Assembly (NCBI GenBank): GCA_964035795.1
Contig: OZ038321.1
Coordinates: 10,668,324-10,732,323 of the forward strand
DNA: 64,000 nt
Direction: 5' to 3'
Source of the DNA: Pterobdella sp. o SKG-2022
Lineage: Eukaryota > Annelida > Clitellata > Hirudinida > Piscicolidae
The first letter of the stretch is position 1. Each line of letters opens with the position of its first letter. The notes beneath the pieces were generated by a model. The model saw only the letters and a list, made by a program, of their open reading frames with translations. It searched no databases and had not been told where the DNA came from. A program made the translations under genes and the position numbers. Shown in pieces: positions 1-13,300 of the stretch.

Positions 1-93
1 AGATCATTTTATTTGGAACAAATTTTTATAGCCTGCCAGCCCAAGCTAACATCTAACTTGAAATTATCGAATTCAAGATCTCCTCTTTCTACA

Positions 94-992
94 CTAAGCC
101 AGTTGATCTTGAAGTTGTCCAGAAAAAGAAAGCTCATCTGTCAACTCAAATGATGATGATATTTGCTACAGAAGTCTACTGTTATTCAGGTTATAACAGA
201 AAAACAGACCTAATTTAGTGTAATCAAAATATATTTGTAAATGTAGGGAAATCAAATCTGCTATTTGATAATTTCAAGCTAAAAATTAGCTCTATAAATT
301 TTAAGTAGTATCAATAATCTCAGGGTAATTGCTGTCAAACCCAGTTAATGGGACATATATAAAAGTATAATATAATATGATCAATATGATAAGATGACAT
401 ATAATTATATAAATGTTGATTATCGTTTTAATTCTTCAAGTCTATATTAATATTTGAATGAATAAATTTTGAAATACCAATTTCAAACCTTCAGTTTCAT
501 TGAAATTTCTATTAGAAGATAACAATTTTTTCAGTTTTTTTAAATCTCCTTCTAAAAGCTCAATTCTTTTTGTTTTTGATTGTACCTCATTATGCCAAGA
601 TTCATCAATTTGTTCACACTCCTTAAAATCAATATTATCATGAGATTTCTGATTCAACTCAATTTAGTAAATAAAAACTTTTTCAAATTTTATTCTTTCA
701 TCTGCTTTAAGTTTTCGTTCACGCTGTAATCTTTCAATGGTAAAGTTGAGATCGTTGATTTCAGTGTTATCATGTTCCAACTTAATTGTTTGTTCTTCTA
801 GTATTTCTAAAGCCTTAAAAATATTATTGAAAACTTTTATCAAACAAATTTTTAAATAAAAAAACGTACTTTGAGAACCATTCTCATAAGGACAAAAAAC
901 TTCTCTTTTCCGTATATGCTAGTTAGCTGTTGAAATTGGTTATTTATATCTGAAGCTATTTCATAAACATTTACTAAAGAGAAGTCTGACAT
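94..992 (-). CDS. RILP/JIP-family RH1-domain coiled-coil protein (3-4 exons)
   Basis: Seen: ATG at 992-990. Exon 1 is 992-870 (41 codons, phase 0), exon 2 is 813-679 (45 codons) and exon 3 is 621-489 (44 codons plus one base). Donors and acceptors are GT/AG, and the acceptors of exons 2 and 3 both end TTTTAAG or TTTTTAAG. The joined product starts MSDFSLVNVYEIASDI, continues through a leucine-rich stretch (LEILEEQ) and a charged coiled coil (RLQRERKLKADERIKFEK, then DESWHNEVQSKTKRIELLEG). This order matches the RH1 domain of RILP, RILPL1/2 and JIP3/4, which binds motor or Rab adaptors on endosomes and lysosomes (family knowledge). A possible last exon, 137-94, continues the phase and ends in TAG; it is weak. 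The 57-base intron 622-678 is chosen over 21- or 30-base alternatives because the family alignment then has no insertion. A RILPL-like identity is more likely than JIP because the product seems short, but the 3' end may lie outside the window. Confidence 0.7.
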
Positions 993-999
993 TTTATAT

Positions 1000-1775
1000 A
1001 ATAAAACATATAATCTTTGAAAATTAAATTCATTAAATTTCCTATATATTTGACTCGACAGAATAAGATCACAAGACTATTGTAAACAATAAGAGTGATC
1101 AATTACGTGCGTTTTATTTCGTAGGAATATTTATAATAACTTTCGACTATAAAATAATCAAAAGAATTTAATTAAATTTAGTTATGGAAAAAATTAGCTG
1201 TTCATTCCAAAGATAGGTTTTTTCTATCTTTCCGAAATACATAATTAATATTGGGATGATATTTCATTAAATTTTTATTCATTTTCAAGATAGAAAATTA
1301 AAGTTTTTTGCAGTTTTTTGTTTTCGTGTTTTTTGTAACAAAAACGAAAAGACATTCAAAAAATATCAAATATTAACCAAGGGATAGACTGTGGATTCCT
1401 TCGTTATGACACCATTCATACTCCCCCTTGATACCAATCCATCACCATCCCCTATTGAAACCACTCTCAACCCTTTGACGGCTTTAACAAGGAAAAGAGA
1501 AAACCTATAACACAGAGAATCAAGATGTTTGGATCTTATTGTTGCATTAACTTCTGTTTTGATCTCAAGGCTCTTTCTTATCAGTATGTCTACTGATTAA
1601 AGAGAGCCTTGAAATCAAAAAGAAGACTCAACAATGAAAGGCTGTTTTAAAATATTTTTATAATGTTCAATAGTTTAAAATATGTGCTAAAAAGCTAAGT
1701 TTTCTTTTAAGGACTGATTAATAAAGACTGATATACTGATAATAAGACTGATTCTATACAATTAAAATCTTCTAT
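1000..1775. other. AT-rich stretch upstream of the RH1 gene
   Basis: No convincing coding region is seen. It probably holds the promoter and 5' flank of the minus-strand RH1 gene that starts at 992. It also contains the fold-back repeat at 1543-1638, listed separately. Confidence 0.4.
1543..1638. repeat. fold-back (inverted) repeat
   Basis: The arms around 1556-1585 and 1592-1622 are almost perfect reverse complements: the left arm carries CAAGGCTCTTTCTTATCAGTA and the right arm its complement with a one-base insertion. The spacer is only a few bases. Complementarity continues more loosely outward (TTGTTG at the left against CAACAA at the right). It could be a miniature inverted-repeat element or a simple fold-back. 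Confidence 0.6.
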
Positions 1776-2990
1776 ATGGGTTACAAAACAAGTGTCGTAT
1801 TTATTGAACTCAAAGTAAGACAATGGAAACTTTTGGATCTTGAGATATCTTCTGCCACTAAGCTTGATGTTGACTCAGCTCTTCAACTTTACAATTCTAC
1901 ACTTTCGATAATTCTCGAAAAAAAACTTGAATGTAGATACACAAAGAACAAATGTAAAATTGATCTGGAAGCCTGAGTCAATCAAAAACAGATATACAGA
2001 AGGCTATGTAGACAGAAGAAAAAAGAGTATAGAAATGCAAGAGTCATGGATCCCAAAAGCAAATCATCAAACACTTGGAAGTTCATTAATAAAAATTCAG
2101 GAAGAAAAAAAAAAAACTGCTGCTAACATCAATGCTCAAGATTATCATTCTTACTTACTAAAGAAAATTGAAACAGCAAAAATTTCTATCCGTCCATCTG
2201 AAGCGCCAAAATTTTCAAAATGCAACGAAAATTTAAGTTTGAATGGCTTCGATAAAGTTAAATTAGATAAATTACTCTATGCCATCCAGAAACTTCCAAA
2301 TAAACAATGTGAACACGACCCACTTCCAACCTGGCTTTTGAAAAAGATAGTTTCTATGGTTGATCCATTCATATTGAGTATCTTCAATCTATCTTTTGCC
2401 ACTGGAAGGGTTCCATGTCAATTCAAACATGCCTACGTCACACCGCTTTTGAAGAAATCAGATCTGGACCAAGAAACCCTTTTATTATACCGACCAATTT
2501 CAAACTTGAGCGTGCTTTCCAAACTTCTTGAACGAATTGTCCTTCCAAGAATTGTCACTCACCTAAACAACAATAATTTATTACCATCTTTTCAATCAGC
2601 TTATCGTCGCCATCATTCAACAGAAACAGCATTACTAAAGGTTTCTATTGATATTTTGGAAGCAGCTGACAACAAAAAATATCTCTTCTTGTCCTTCTAG
2701 ATCTTTCGTCTGCCTTTGATATAATAGATCATCAAATACTAATCAGAAGATTAAACGAATCATTTGGCTTGAATGGTTTAAAAATTATCTCTTCAACAGA
2801 TTATTCAATGTCAAATGCCCCAAAACAGAATCAGCACCAAACGTTTACTCTAATAGAGTACCACAAGGTTCTGTTCTTGGACCGCTTTTTTTCACTTTAT
2901 ACACAGCTGATTTGGAAAAGATTGCAGCTTTTTACAATTTCTTAAATGAAGACACGGGCTTTTTATTAGCTTGAGCTCTGATCACAGCAG
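1776..2990 (+). pseudogene. Non-LTR retrotransposon RT fragment (CR1/L2/jockey group)
   Basis: From 1927 the frame reads a linker and then RT motifs: DPLPTWLLKKIV, ATGRVPCQFKHAYVTPLLKK, YRPISNLSVLSKLLERIV and QSAYRRHHSTETALLKV. After a frame break near 2690 the other frame gives LVLLDLSSAFDIIDHQILI. A run near 2870 still resembles PQGSVLGPLFFTLY. A stop at 2698-2700 and further shifts mean no active protein. The upstream piece 1776-1976 looks like the endonuclease-RT linker of the same element. The order of motifs is that of APE-type LINEs with the STETALL signature (CR1, L2 and relatives). Confidence 0.85.
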
Positions 2991-2999
2991 CACAAACTC

Positions 3000-4440
3000 C
3001 ATCTTCAGGTTCGTTTTCCTTTCAACTTTTCACATTACCCATAACGGGGTAATATAAGGGTTCTTTCATACCATATGATTCTACTTCACCATTTACAAAC
3101 AGTGTTTCAATATTAATTTTCACCCGTGGAACTTCGACTTTTGACCCGTCCAAAAACCGTTTGTACCCATGACCAACAACAAATTGTTTGGGCCTAACCA
3201 ACTTTTCATTCACAATGATTCAACCGGTATCCCTCATGACGCAAACTGTTTCATCTCCAACCTTTCCATCAAAAATCAGTATCTTCATCACCATCATGAT
3301 AACCGTCGAGATCTTTAATTATCTTTTCGTTATTTTTTTCTTAAAACATACATGCTGCCACATAACTATCCCTCTTCTTTTCTTTCACACCTGAACCGTA
3401 CAAATTGCGTAAGGGTTTCACATGCCCTAACATATCGCAGCCATGACATTTCTTTTTTTGGAGCTGGAAATTTACAGTTTTATGGCAGTTATGGCAAGGA
3501 ACATAGATTTTTTTTTTATCAGCGCTCATATTCTGAAGTGTAAAGTTTCAAAACTTCTTATTAACCTCAGTTAGTTTTCTTTTTCGAGCAGCCAAAAGCC
3601 CATCAGCTATTTCACCAAACTCGTCTAGAGTTTTTGTTTCTGTTGTTTCAGGTATATGTTGAAGTCTCCAAAGCAAACGCAGTAAAATTGTTTTTTGATC
3701 ATCAAGGCCTACACATGTTCGAGACTATTAGCTTTCACTAGTTTTCACCATTTTGCCAATATGTTTTGTAAACGTACTACAAATTGTCTCGCACTTTCAA
3801 TAATTTCAGGTTTTTTTTCCTGAATTGTTCTGTAGTCATCTTTAGTGAGATCGTATCGATCCAACAGCGCACCTTTGAAAACAGTATAATCACATGCTTC
3901 TGTTTCCGACAGTTGCCAGTATACATCCAGAGCACGAACAGTTAGCAAGACTGATAGGTAAGCAGCCCAACTATCGTCAGGCCATTTCATATTCTTGGTG
4001 TACCTTTCAAATCTTTGCAGTTAGCTGTCGAGCTTATCTTGACCGTCGATAAAAAAGATAAATTGAGAACTTTTGTTCAGATGCACTAAAAAAGTGGGTT
4101 TTGAGTCACTGGCATAATTGTCAGCTTTTAGCTTAAGAATCGTCAACTCATGGTTTTTATCCCGCTGCTTTTGATCAACTTCAAATTTCATTATTTCCTT
4201 TTTCATACTTTTCTGTCCAGTTTCGAAGTTCATTCTTTCCAATTTCATACTTTTCTGTTCAGCACTAAAGAGTCTCCTTTCGCGTTCGTTGGCAATCGAC
4301 TCCTTCAAAAAATTTTGTAGCGATTCTCTTTAGGAGCCCAAATCTTTGCCGAGTTTTACAAATTTTTCTGATTCAGTCGGCATTGTTTAGATGAATTTTG
4401 GATATAAGAAGATGATGATTCTGGTTTATCGGCACTCATA
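3000..4440 (-). pseudogene. gypsy-type LTR retrotransposon gag/protease remnant
   Basis: Read on the minus strand. First comes a lysine/glutamate-rich N-terminus (4308-4021). Next is a capsid-like block (3990-3745) with WAAYLSVLLTVRALDVYWQL, a YTVFKGALLDRYDL run and ARQFVVRLQNILAKW; this is the SCAN-like gag core of metazoan gypsy elements. Then follow a cysteine/histidine-rich piece (3529-3341; CHNC and CHGCDMLGH) and a stretch (3213-3022) with a FVVGHGYKRFLDGSKVEVPR run, as in the pre-protease region of these elements. Stops separate the blocks. No LTRs were identified. The RT region is missing here. Confidence 0.7.
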
Positions 4441-4769
4441 TATCACCACAGGTTCTTCTGTTAAACAAAATCTTCAAAAGGAAAGAATTTATTGACAGCA
4501 ATAATCAAAACTAATCCAAGAAGATAAATACTAAAATGATTCACTTGAATAAAACCTCAAAAAGCTACATGCCTTATATACCACCAATTTCAGAACAATT
4601 TAATTACCAAAAGATAATTATAACCATCTTGACAATATAAAACATGAAGGTAGTTACAACCTAATATAAATACTGAACTAATAATTATATAACATAAAGG
4701 AATCAAAAATACAAAATAGTTAAAATTTAGTTTCTCAATTTCCGGTAATTATAACCAACTAGCTTTTTG

Positions 4770-5226
4770 TGACAGCCAGTTTTAGGTATTTGCACTGTTA
4801 CAACAGCCATAAAAGGTTCTACCACTGCAAGAGAAAAAGTGGAACTCAATGTGGAAGATATTCCTGGATAAAACATCCTAGGAAGGGGTACTGTTACAAA
4901 GCTGAATATTGATGTAAGCCAGATACTTAAAGACGGTTACACTTCAGTGCACACAATCAAGCTGAAATCAGATAAAAAGATTTAAAAGCTCCGAGATGAT
5001 TGCAGCATTAAGTACGGGCGCACTACTGACCATGACAAAGCGGATGCATTTACTCGTCTTCCAGTTGGTGGAAACACCAGGTTTGACGAAAAGGAGGAAA
5101 ATGCCAGTGCTATCTGCATCACAAATACAATGAGTACTCAGTTGCAACCGGCGAATCCTGGACTACCGCCCAAAGAAACTAAGGCAGACACAGTGGTTTC
5201 TGCATTAACCTCACATTTGAAAATAT
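4770..5226 (+). pseudogene. gypsy pol fragment (end of RT/RNase H)
   Basis: The plus frame gives KLRDDCSIKYGRTTDHDKAD, then AFTRLPVGGNTRFDEKEENA and a tail QLQPANPGLPPKETK. This is the 'NADALSRLP' region at the end of RNase H in gypsy elements. An earlier part (about 4790-4980) resembles NVEDIPG-x-NILGRGTV of a pol/protease border. Stops are present. It lies in the opposite orientation to the gag remnant at 3000-4440, so the element is rearranged or there are two insertions. Confidence 0.6.
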
Positions 5227-5739
5227 AAAACAGGAAATAAAACTTAAAAAAAGAACAAGACTAACGCCAAAAGACTTAATGAAACTTTTTTCAACATCAG
5301 GGTTCTTATATGATAATTAACTATAGGCAATAGAAAGTTCAGAACCAATTGGCCTTATTTCTATTGTTTTTATAACCCGGTTTTGATAAATCATACCATA
5401 AAAAAGCTGAAAAAGTTTGAAATCAAAAAAATAATCGCTCTTAGATCTTTGAAAGTGTGTGTGGATGATATCATGAAGCAAAAAAAAACAAATACCTCAC
5501 ATCTTGAATTCATGCAGTTACTCAGCGAAATAAACGAACATTTTTTTGGTCTATTTGTACTATGAATCCCTTTTTTCTCTTTCTAAAGTGATTTTTTCAA
5601 AAGCCACAATAAAATGAGTGTTTCTAAAATTTTTCTAAAGTCTAAAGTGTTTTTTGTACATTATGTATTTCCATTAGTCTATTTAATTCTTATATTCTTC
5701 ACTATTTAAATTTTTTCTTTTTCTTCTCTCAAACATAAA

Positions 5740-5865
5740 TCTTGCAATCGTAGCATTAAAAGACGTGGAAACGTTAGCATCAAACCAGTGTCTTATCCAG
5801 TCTCTTCAACAATATATCATGGTTCACCAAATCAAAAGCTGACGATAGATTCAGTAGAATCATTC
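5740..5865 (-). pseudogene. small LINE RT fragment
   Basis: On the minus strand this reads NLSSAFDLVNHDILLKRL, the F-D-x-V-N-H catalytic motif A of APE-type LINE reverse transcriptases. Nothing else of the element is recognisable nearby. The flank 5227-5739 is AT-rich, with one meaningless 60-codon frame at 5383-5565. Confidence 0.6.
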
Positions 5866-5896
5866 AAAAACTAGATAATTCAGTTAACAATGTCAA

Positions 5897-6065
5897 AATG
5901 TAATGTAATGCAGTATTTATAAATATAGATCGAAGCGCTTGATAAAATTTAATGTAGCGAAATCACACTGTGGAACAGATGCTAATTGTGGGCCTGCACG
6001 GAATCGAACCCTGTAATTTATGATAATTAGTCTAATGCTCTACAGCTGAGCTATAAGAGACCGAC
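5897..6065 (-). mobile_element. tRNA-derived SINE, copy 1
   Basis: Minus-oriented. The tRNA-like head ends near 6065 and the tail (GTAATGTAATG on the plus strand) begins at 5897. It is diverged and about 11 bases shorter in the GCGC-containing region than copy 2. Confidence 0.85.
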
Positions 6066-6120
6066 AAAAATATTATTATTTTAAATAATTTCGCAATTTT
6101 ATTCGAAATTCGATAACTAA

Positions 6121-6297
6121 GTAAATGTAATGCAGTATTTATAAAGCGCTTTTCCTTATAGATCAAAGCGCTTGCTACAAATTTAATGTAGCGAAAACAC
6201 ACTGTAGAACAGGTGCTAATTGTCGGCCCACGCGGGATCGAACCCGGTAACTTTAGATAATTAGTCTTATGCTCAACCATTGAGCTATGGGGCCGAC
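6121..6297 (-). mobile_element. tRNA-derived SINE, copy 2 (near-consensus)
   Basis: Read on the minus strand, the head starts GTCGGCCCCATAGCTCAA. It has box A (TAGCTCAATGGTTGAGCA), a 5-bp anticodon stem around a CTAATTA-like loop (anticodon AAT, Ile), and box B (GGTTCGATCCC). An unrelated body follows, ending in AGCGCTTTGATCTATAAGGA, AAAGCGCTTTATAAATAC and a TACATT-type tail. Internal pol III boxes would drive transcription. The acceptor region pairs imperfectly as a tRNA, and the 3' body is fused directly, so this is a SINE and not a tRNA gene. Confidence 0.9.
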
Positions 6298-7139
6298 TTC
6301 TTTTTAGATGATTTCGGATTTTTTTACTTTACATAGAAAGAAGATGAAATGTGAATACCAACAATTTCATTTTATGCAACAACAAAAACTATGATTTCAG
6401 GGGGGTAATAAAAGCTGAAACTACTTATATGAAACTTCTATGAAAGCTTAAAAAAATATTATCATTTGGTTAATATAAAAAATGTAACAGAAAAAAGAAA
6501 AAGATAAGCACTTTCTGGTTTCAACTGTGGTGATATAGAAGTGCCATGGAAGAAAAAGATAAAAACAATTAAATTGTTCATATTGTGCCTAAAATTAACA
6601 TTTGATTGCTTAACATTTTTTATCTGAAGTTTTATCTATATCTTTTTTCTTGTTTGTTATCATAAATTTGATTACCAATAATAAATTTATAAATCAACTC
6701 AGTTTTCTAAATTTCATATATATAAGTATTATTATGGTTGCTTTTGATTCAAACAACATACCTTTCTTTCATATAATCTTAGTTTTTTGTTTTGTATTGC
6801 ATAATCCTTGTTACAATTATCATATTTAGGAAAACATACATTACATTGCATTGCATTCAAAGGTAATAATACTTAATGGTCTAAAATTTTTTGAAAATAA
6901 TGCCACTATAATCATATTCGTAATTGATTTTGATTTGAATAGGCGCCAACTAAAAGAGAGCTGTAACAAAACCTGAGAAAAAAGAACTTTTGAAAAATTT
7001 TTTTAAAAATGACAAATCTTCGTACCGAGAAATCTTTTTCAAAAGCCAGGGGGGTATTGGGTCCAAGGCACAATTTTTATTAGGTAATTTCTCAAGATTT
7101 CCAAATACGAGCCCTCCTCGAGCACATACCTATTATTAA
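6298..7139. other. AT-rich sequence without recognisable gene
   Basis: No coding similarity or structured RNA was seen. Homopolymer runs and short AT-rich words dominate. Confidence 0.4.
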
Positions 7140-8560
7140 CAATATGCAAATTTTCTGAATATGTAATTAGTAAAAAAATTATATATTCATACACTATTTT
7201 TAAATAATCTACTGTTAGGTAAATACATTTAAAAAAATTTTCAATACATTAAAGATTGAAATGCGTAAATTTTAGATTGATAAAATCTTTCAACAACGAA
7301 TCTACTGTTTCATAAATACATTTTTATTTAATTTCTAAAAACTAGACTAAGTAATTTTTAATTTAAAATCGAGCTGAACTATTTAACATGCAAATATTTA
7401 TGGTAACTTATTTGAGTTCGTTTTATGAAATTTTTAATAAATGATATTTAGATGTAGTTTCATTTTGTTATAATGACTGAAAGTTTCCATTTTAATGTAG
7501 CATATGTGTCATGTCATGAGAGTAAAAATAATTTAAAATCAAAAAACTAATAAAATTAACCGTTCCGATAGTGCACCATCTTGACATGGTAAGACGACTC
7601 ATGTGTCCCAATGAGTCCCAAATCTATATGAGCCGGGGCTTCCGCTTCTGGAAGGTTCAACTATGCTCAAAAGGTTTGAAAAGTGGAGCCTAAACAAAAC
7701 GGTACACCCTCGTAGGGGATTTCGGTGTAGGTTAATTAACCGAACATGAAAAAAAAGTTACAGAAACCAAGAACAATTGTAACCACGAATCCTTCGTTTC
7801 AAGAAGAGCGGGGAGTCCTTTCAAAACATTTATAACGCATTGTTACTAAACCTATAAGGAATGCCCCATTTTCACCCAAAAACACTTGAAAATAAAAATC
7901 CTAGCTTGCTTTCACACAAGTCTGTTTTACTGGCTACATAGAATGTGAAAACACTTTGGAAGACAGGACGATAAGCACAAGCAGCGAGAGAGATGCAGAA
8001 GTACAACTTAACACTTTTGGGCATGTGCGAAGTATATTAGAATGGTCATAGAGAGATCAAAATACAAACAGGAAAGACGCTGCGTTATTAAGACAAAAAC
8101 GAAGAAGAATGTCATGCAACTGCTAGATAATAAATAATTTGCCTTATACAACAAATGCTATTGAGGGTTAGCTTAATATTTTGAACAAGAGAGTTAGAGT
8201 TGTAAAGAAAGGAGATGGTGATTGTGTTAAGCAGGCGTGGAGGTTTGAGGTGCAAGACAGTAGAGGAAGGAGAAGGCCAAGGTTAGCTTGGAAAAATATG
8301 ATGGAAAACTTTTGTCGTAGGTTTAGCTTAGATCTTAAATTAGGGTTGAAATGGAGAGAAAGGATCAGATCGTAGAAAGAAGTTAGTGATCCCTTGGAAA
8401 AAGGAAAGATTCTGACTATAATAAAATGATACTGATACAATGATGAACATATAATATGAGTAAGTCGTTAGATGGTCCAAAATTGAGATTCTTTGTGCAA
8501 TTTATGTGTTTTATAGTGTGTTATTCCCTGTAAGCCATAATGATAAAAAATAAAAAAAAA
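7140..8560 (+). mobile_element. Internally deleted non-LTR element (EN start joined to C-terminus)
   Basis: The left flank (7140-7560) is shared with 37740-38050 and with the complement of 44210-44585. The 5' leader is followed by an endonuclease start: around 7925-8060 the frames give GYIECENTLEDRTISTS-like and LTLLGMCEV-like peptides, as in the APE domain 'GTWNVKTL...LLGMCEVRW'. Directly after this (8181-8375) comes a LINE C-terminus (DDCVK-like GDGDCVKQAWRFEV, then RGRRRPRLAWKNMMENF). A 3' UTR (8455-8560) recurs at 39270-39370 and, inverted, at 43085-43185. RT is absent. The same junction occurs in the copy at 43085-44585, so this is a deletion-derivative family rather than a private deletion. 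Confidence 0.7.
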
Positions 8561-10223
<1,663 letters not shown>

Positions 10224-10393
10224 GTGGAGTATCTTTAATATGAAAACTTTTGTTCTAAACTATTTTAAGTCATATATTCATAATGTATTGCTTGCCAACA
10301 TTTCAATAAAGAAAATTTATTTATGCTTTTTTGAAAGGTCTTTTTAAAAGTAAAAACTTACAATAAGTGTAATCAAAATACAAAATAAAAAAG

Positions 10394-13300
10394 TTAATAC
10401 AAATTAAGTTTCATTTTCGTCAACCATTCAACTAACTCCTTTCTAAACTGACCCCAATACTTCAGCGTGGCAGCAACATTGATCACAGGGTTGACAGGAT
10501 CTCTAACGAGAGGGCTTGGAGGGTTCCAAGTTATTTTATATTCATCTTCGTTGTAAAAATCTTTCCAATATATTCTTTGAAAAAAATTTTAAATTAAAAA
10601 TTTAAAGTTTATATAATTTTTAAATCTCTTGCTATAAAACTATTAAAGTTACTTTAATTCTGGTTCTTGAACTAATGAATTCAACTTTTGCAAAACTTTA
10701 AAAAGACTTTTGCTGCAAATAATTGAAATTAAATTATTTTTTTTTTATTTTTATTTTTTTATAAAACCTTTCACTAAGTTGATAAGATTTAAAAGTAAGT
10801 AAAGACAACAAATAATCATTTGGAGAATAAGATGGCTCTTGCCAGTGCACTGAATCTCTCCAGCATTTTACTACTTTTATATACGATTTGGCCTGAATTT
10901 TGAAGATAATTTTGAATGTTTTGTTTAATGAGCTTTAAACTTTTTTACAAACCTGTGAACTAATTTCATTGTAAAATCTTTTTTTAAGATGACAAGCTGC
11001 TAATTCAAGTTCAACTTTATACATTTCGAAATCTATCGTTGTCATTGATTTGTACATAGTTACATTTTGAAAAAAATTTATATCATTTTTGTTATCTAAA
11101 ATCCCGCTGAACATTATAGTTACTTCCAAGCCTTCTTTACTCAAAACTTCTATGACATTAAGAGCAATAGTTATAGAAATGAAATCATCTTCATCAAGTT
11201 TCTTATTTAAAATATCGCTTATTGTTTTTAAAACTGAAGGAGACCACACATGGTAATTTTCTGAAGGAAGATCTATTGAAAAAATCAGTTATATAATTAA
11301 ATCTAATAAAAGTTATCATCAAAATTTATCTTAAATGTTTCAAAGTGTTCATAAAAGTAATTGAAACCTTCGCAGAAAAAAACGACACGAGCATCGCACC
11401 TCGTGCTAGAAGCTGTATCGTCACCCAAAGAGCCATCAATATGAACTTCATTCAGTTTGAAAGGAATCATTAACTGAAAATTTTATTCAAACAGTTTTTT
11501 AAAATAATTTTATTAAATAAATAAATCTCCTTTGTTCGGTACCTATTTTACTCTTTCTCTATAATTTCTTAACGTTATGGACTATTACTGTAATTATACA
11601 GAAATGTTTTATTTATGTTAGTTCAAAAAAAAGCAGATCAATAGAACAAGTATCTGACTTCACTTTTATATCATGAATTTTCATTATTTTTTAAACTTTC
11701 TCGCCACTATTTACATTATTACTTTGCAATTTTTAACATGAAGCATTCGCTTGATAAGATCACCAGAAAAACTCTGACTGTTTCACATTTGAGGATTCTC
11801 GAAAATCTAGAATGGTCGAATTTTTCAGTTGTATGAAAAATTTTAAAAATTATTCTAGGTCCTTTCTTGAATACCTAGGGCACATAAAAAAGAGTATACA
11901 AAAATTGAAATAAAGCCTAGAAGATTCAGAGAACGCTTCAAGTAGTTCTCAGTGCAAATCCGAGCGACTGGGTATACAACGCCTGTTGTTTTGAATATGA
12001 ACCTAGACAAACAAATGAAAATAACTAATCGATTCTTTTTTAATTATTTTGGACAAATTGAAAAAACTGAATTATTTTTAAAACTTTATCATTATTCATT
12101 AATCAATCTAATATTTTGCTGTCAAATTGTGAATTTGAAACAAGTCTTTGTTCATGCAAAACTTCAAAAATTTAAGTTTGTAAAAATAGTATTAATAGTT
12201 ATAGCTAACAGTTATTTATGTGATAATTTCACTAAACTGCATATATTATGCTTTCATTTTTATGGTGCCTTAACTTTTATTAATTAAATTTAACCAATAT
12301 ATAGAATTATTTGATGTTCAATTAATTATTAGTTATTTTATTTATAATATATTAGTATTTCTTTACTTTTTCATACTTATTGTCAATTTTGTTGGGTCAT
12401 TCTGCTTGGTCCAATTCTGGTTTGACTCTCAATTAGCACTGCTTTTTTTTTGCAGAATAGCAAGCAGTCAGACTGGATTAAATCTAGTGCAGAAAATTTT
12501 AATAATAAATCTAAAACTTCACTTATACTCCGATGACCTTTTGTAATGTAATGTAATGTAACGCGGTATTTATAAAGCGCTTTTCCTTATAGATCAAAGC
12601 GCTTGCTAAAAATTTAATGTAGCGAAAACATACCGTGGAACAGGTGCTAATTGTCGGCCTACGCGGGATTGAACCCGGTAACTTTAGATAATTAGTCTAA
12701 TGCTCAACCATTGAGCTATAGGGGCTGACAATTAAGCATTAAACTACTTATCTAAAGTTACCGGTTTGGAAACCGTATCGGGACAATAGTTAGCACATCA
12801 ATGTATTTTCGCTAGTTAAATTTGTAGCAAGCAATTTGAGTTCTAAGGCAAAACGCTGTACAAAACACAAAATTTTAGTTTTAATTCAATTCAATTCCTG
12901 CTTCGACACAAAAACAAATGAAAGAATTCAAAATAATAAAAATGATTCATAAACTAATTAATTTTATGGTATACTTGATTTTTTTCAACCTCATTCAACA
13001 TTGTCAGTTTTCTACTCACTCTTCTGATAAAACCTTAGATTTTATCATCTCATCTTCACTAAACCTACCATAATTCAGTCTACCCTGTCTCGTTCTTTAA
13101 ACAATTCATTATTCTCCATCCATTGTCATGTATCTTCATGCCGCTTTATTATTTTTCGTGTACCTTGGTCTGTACCTACTAAAGTCTTATTATTACTCAT
13201 ATTACCTCATCAGCATTTGATCCTTCTTATTTTTCTAATGTGGTTAAATTTATCTTTTTTTAATTTTTTTGGCTTCTACAACTGACTTTATAATATCTTT

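Noticed and set aside
657..678. A 21-base mini-intron in the RH1 gene
   Set aside because: GT...AG and frame would fit, but a 57-base intron ending in the same TTTTAAG type as the neighbouring acceptor gives a gap-free family match.
6210..6297. Functional tRNA-Ile gene
   Set aside because: The cloverleaf-like head is always followed by the same body and tail and is repeated about ten times. The T and acceptor stems pair imperfectly, so it is a SINE head.
11952..12287. 111-residue plus-strand frame
   Set aside because: AT-rich, low-complexity residue content, inside the intron of the minus-strand OAS-like gene, with no family resemblance.
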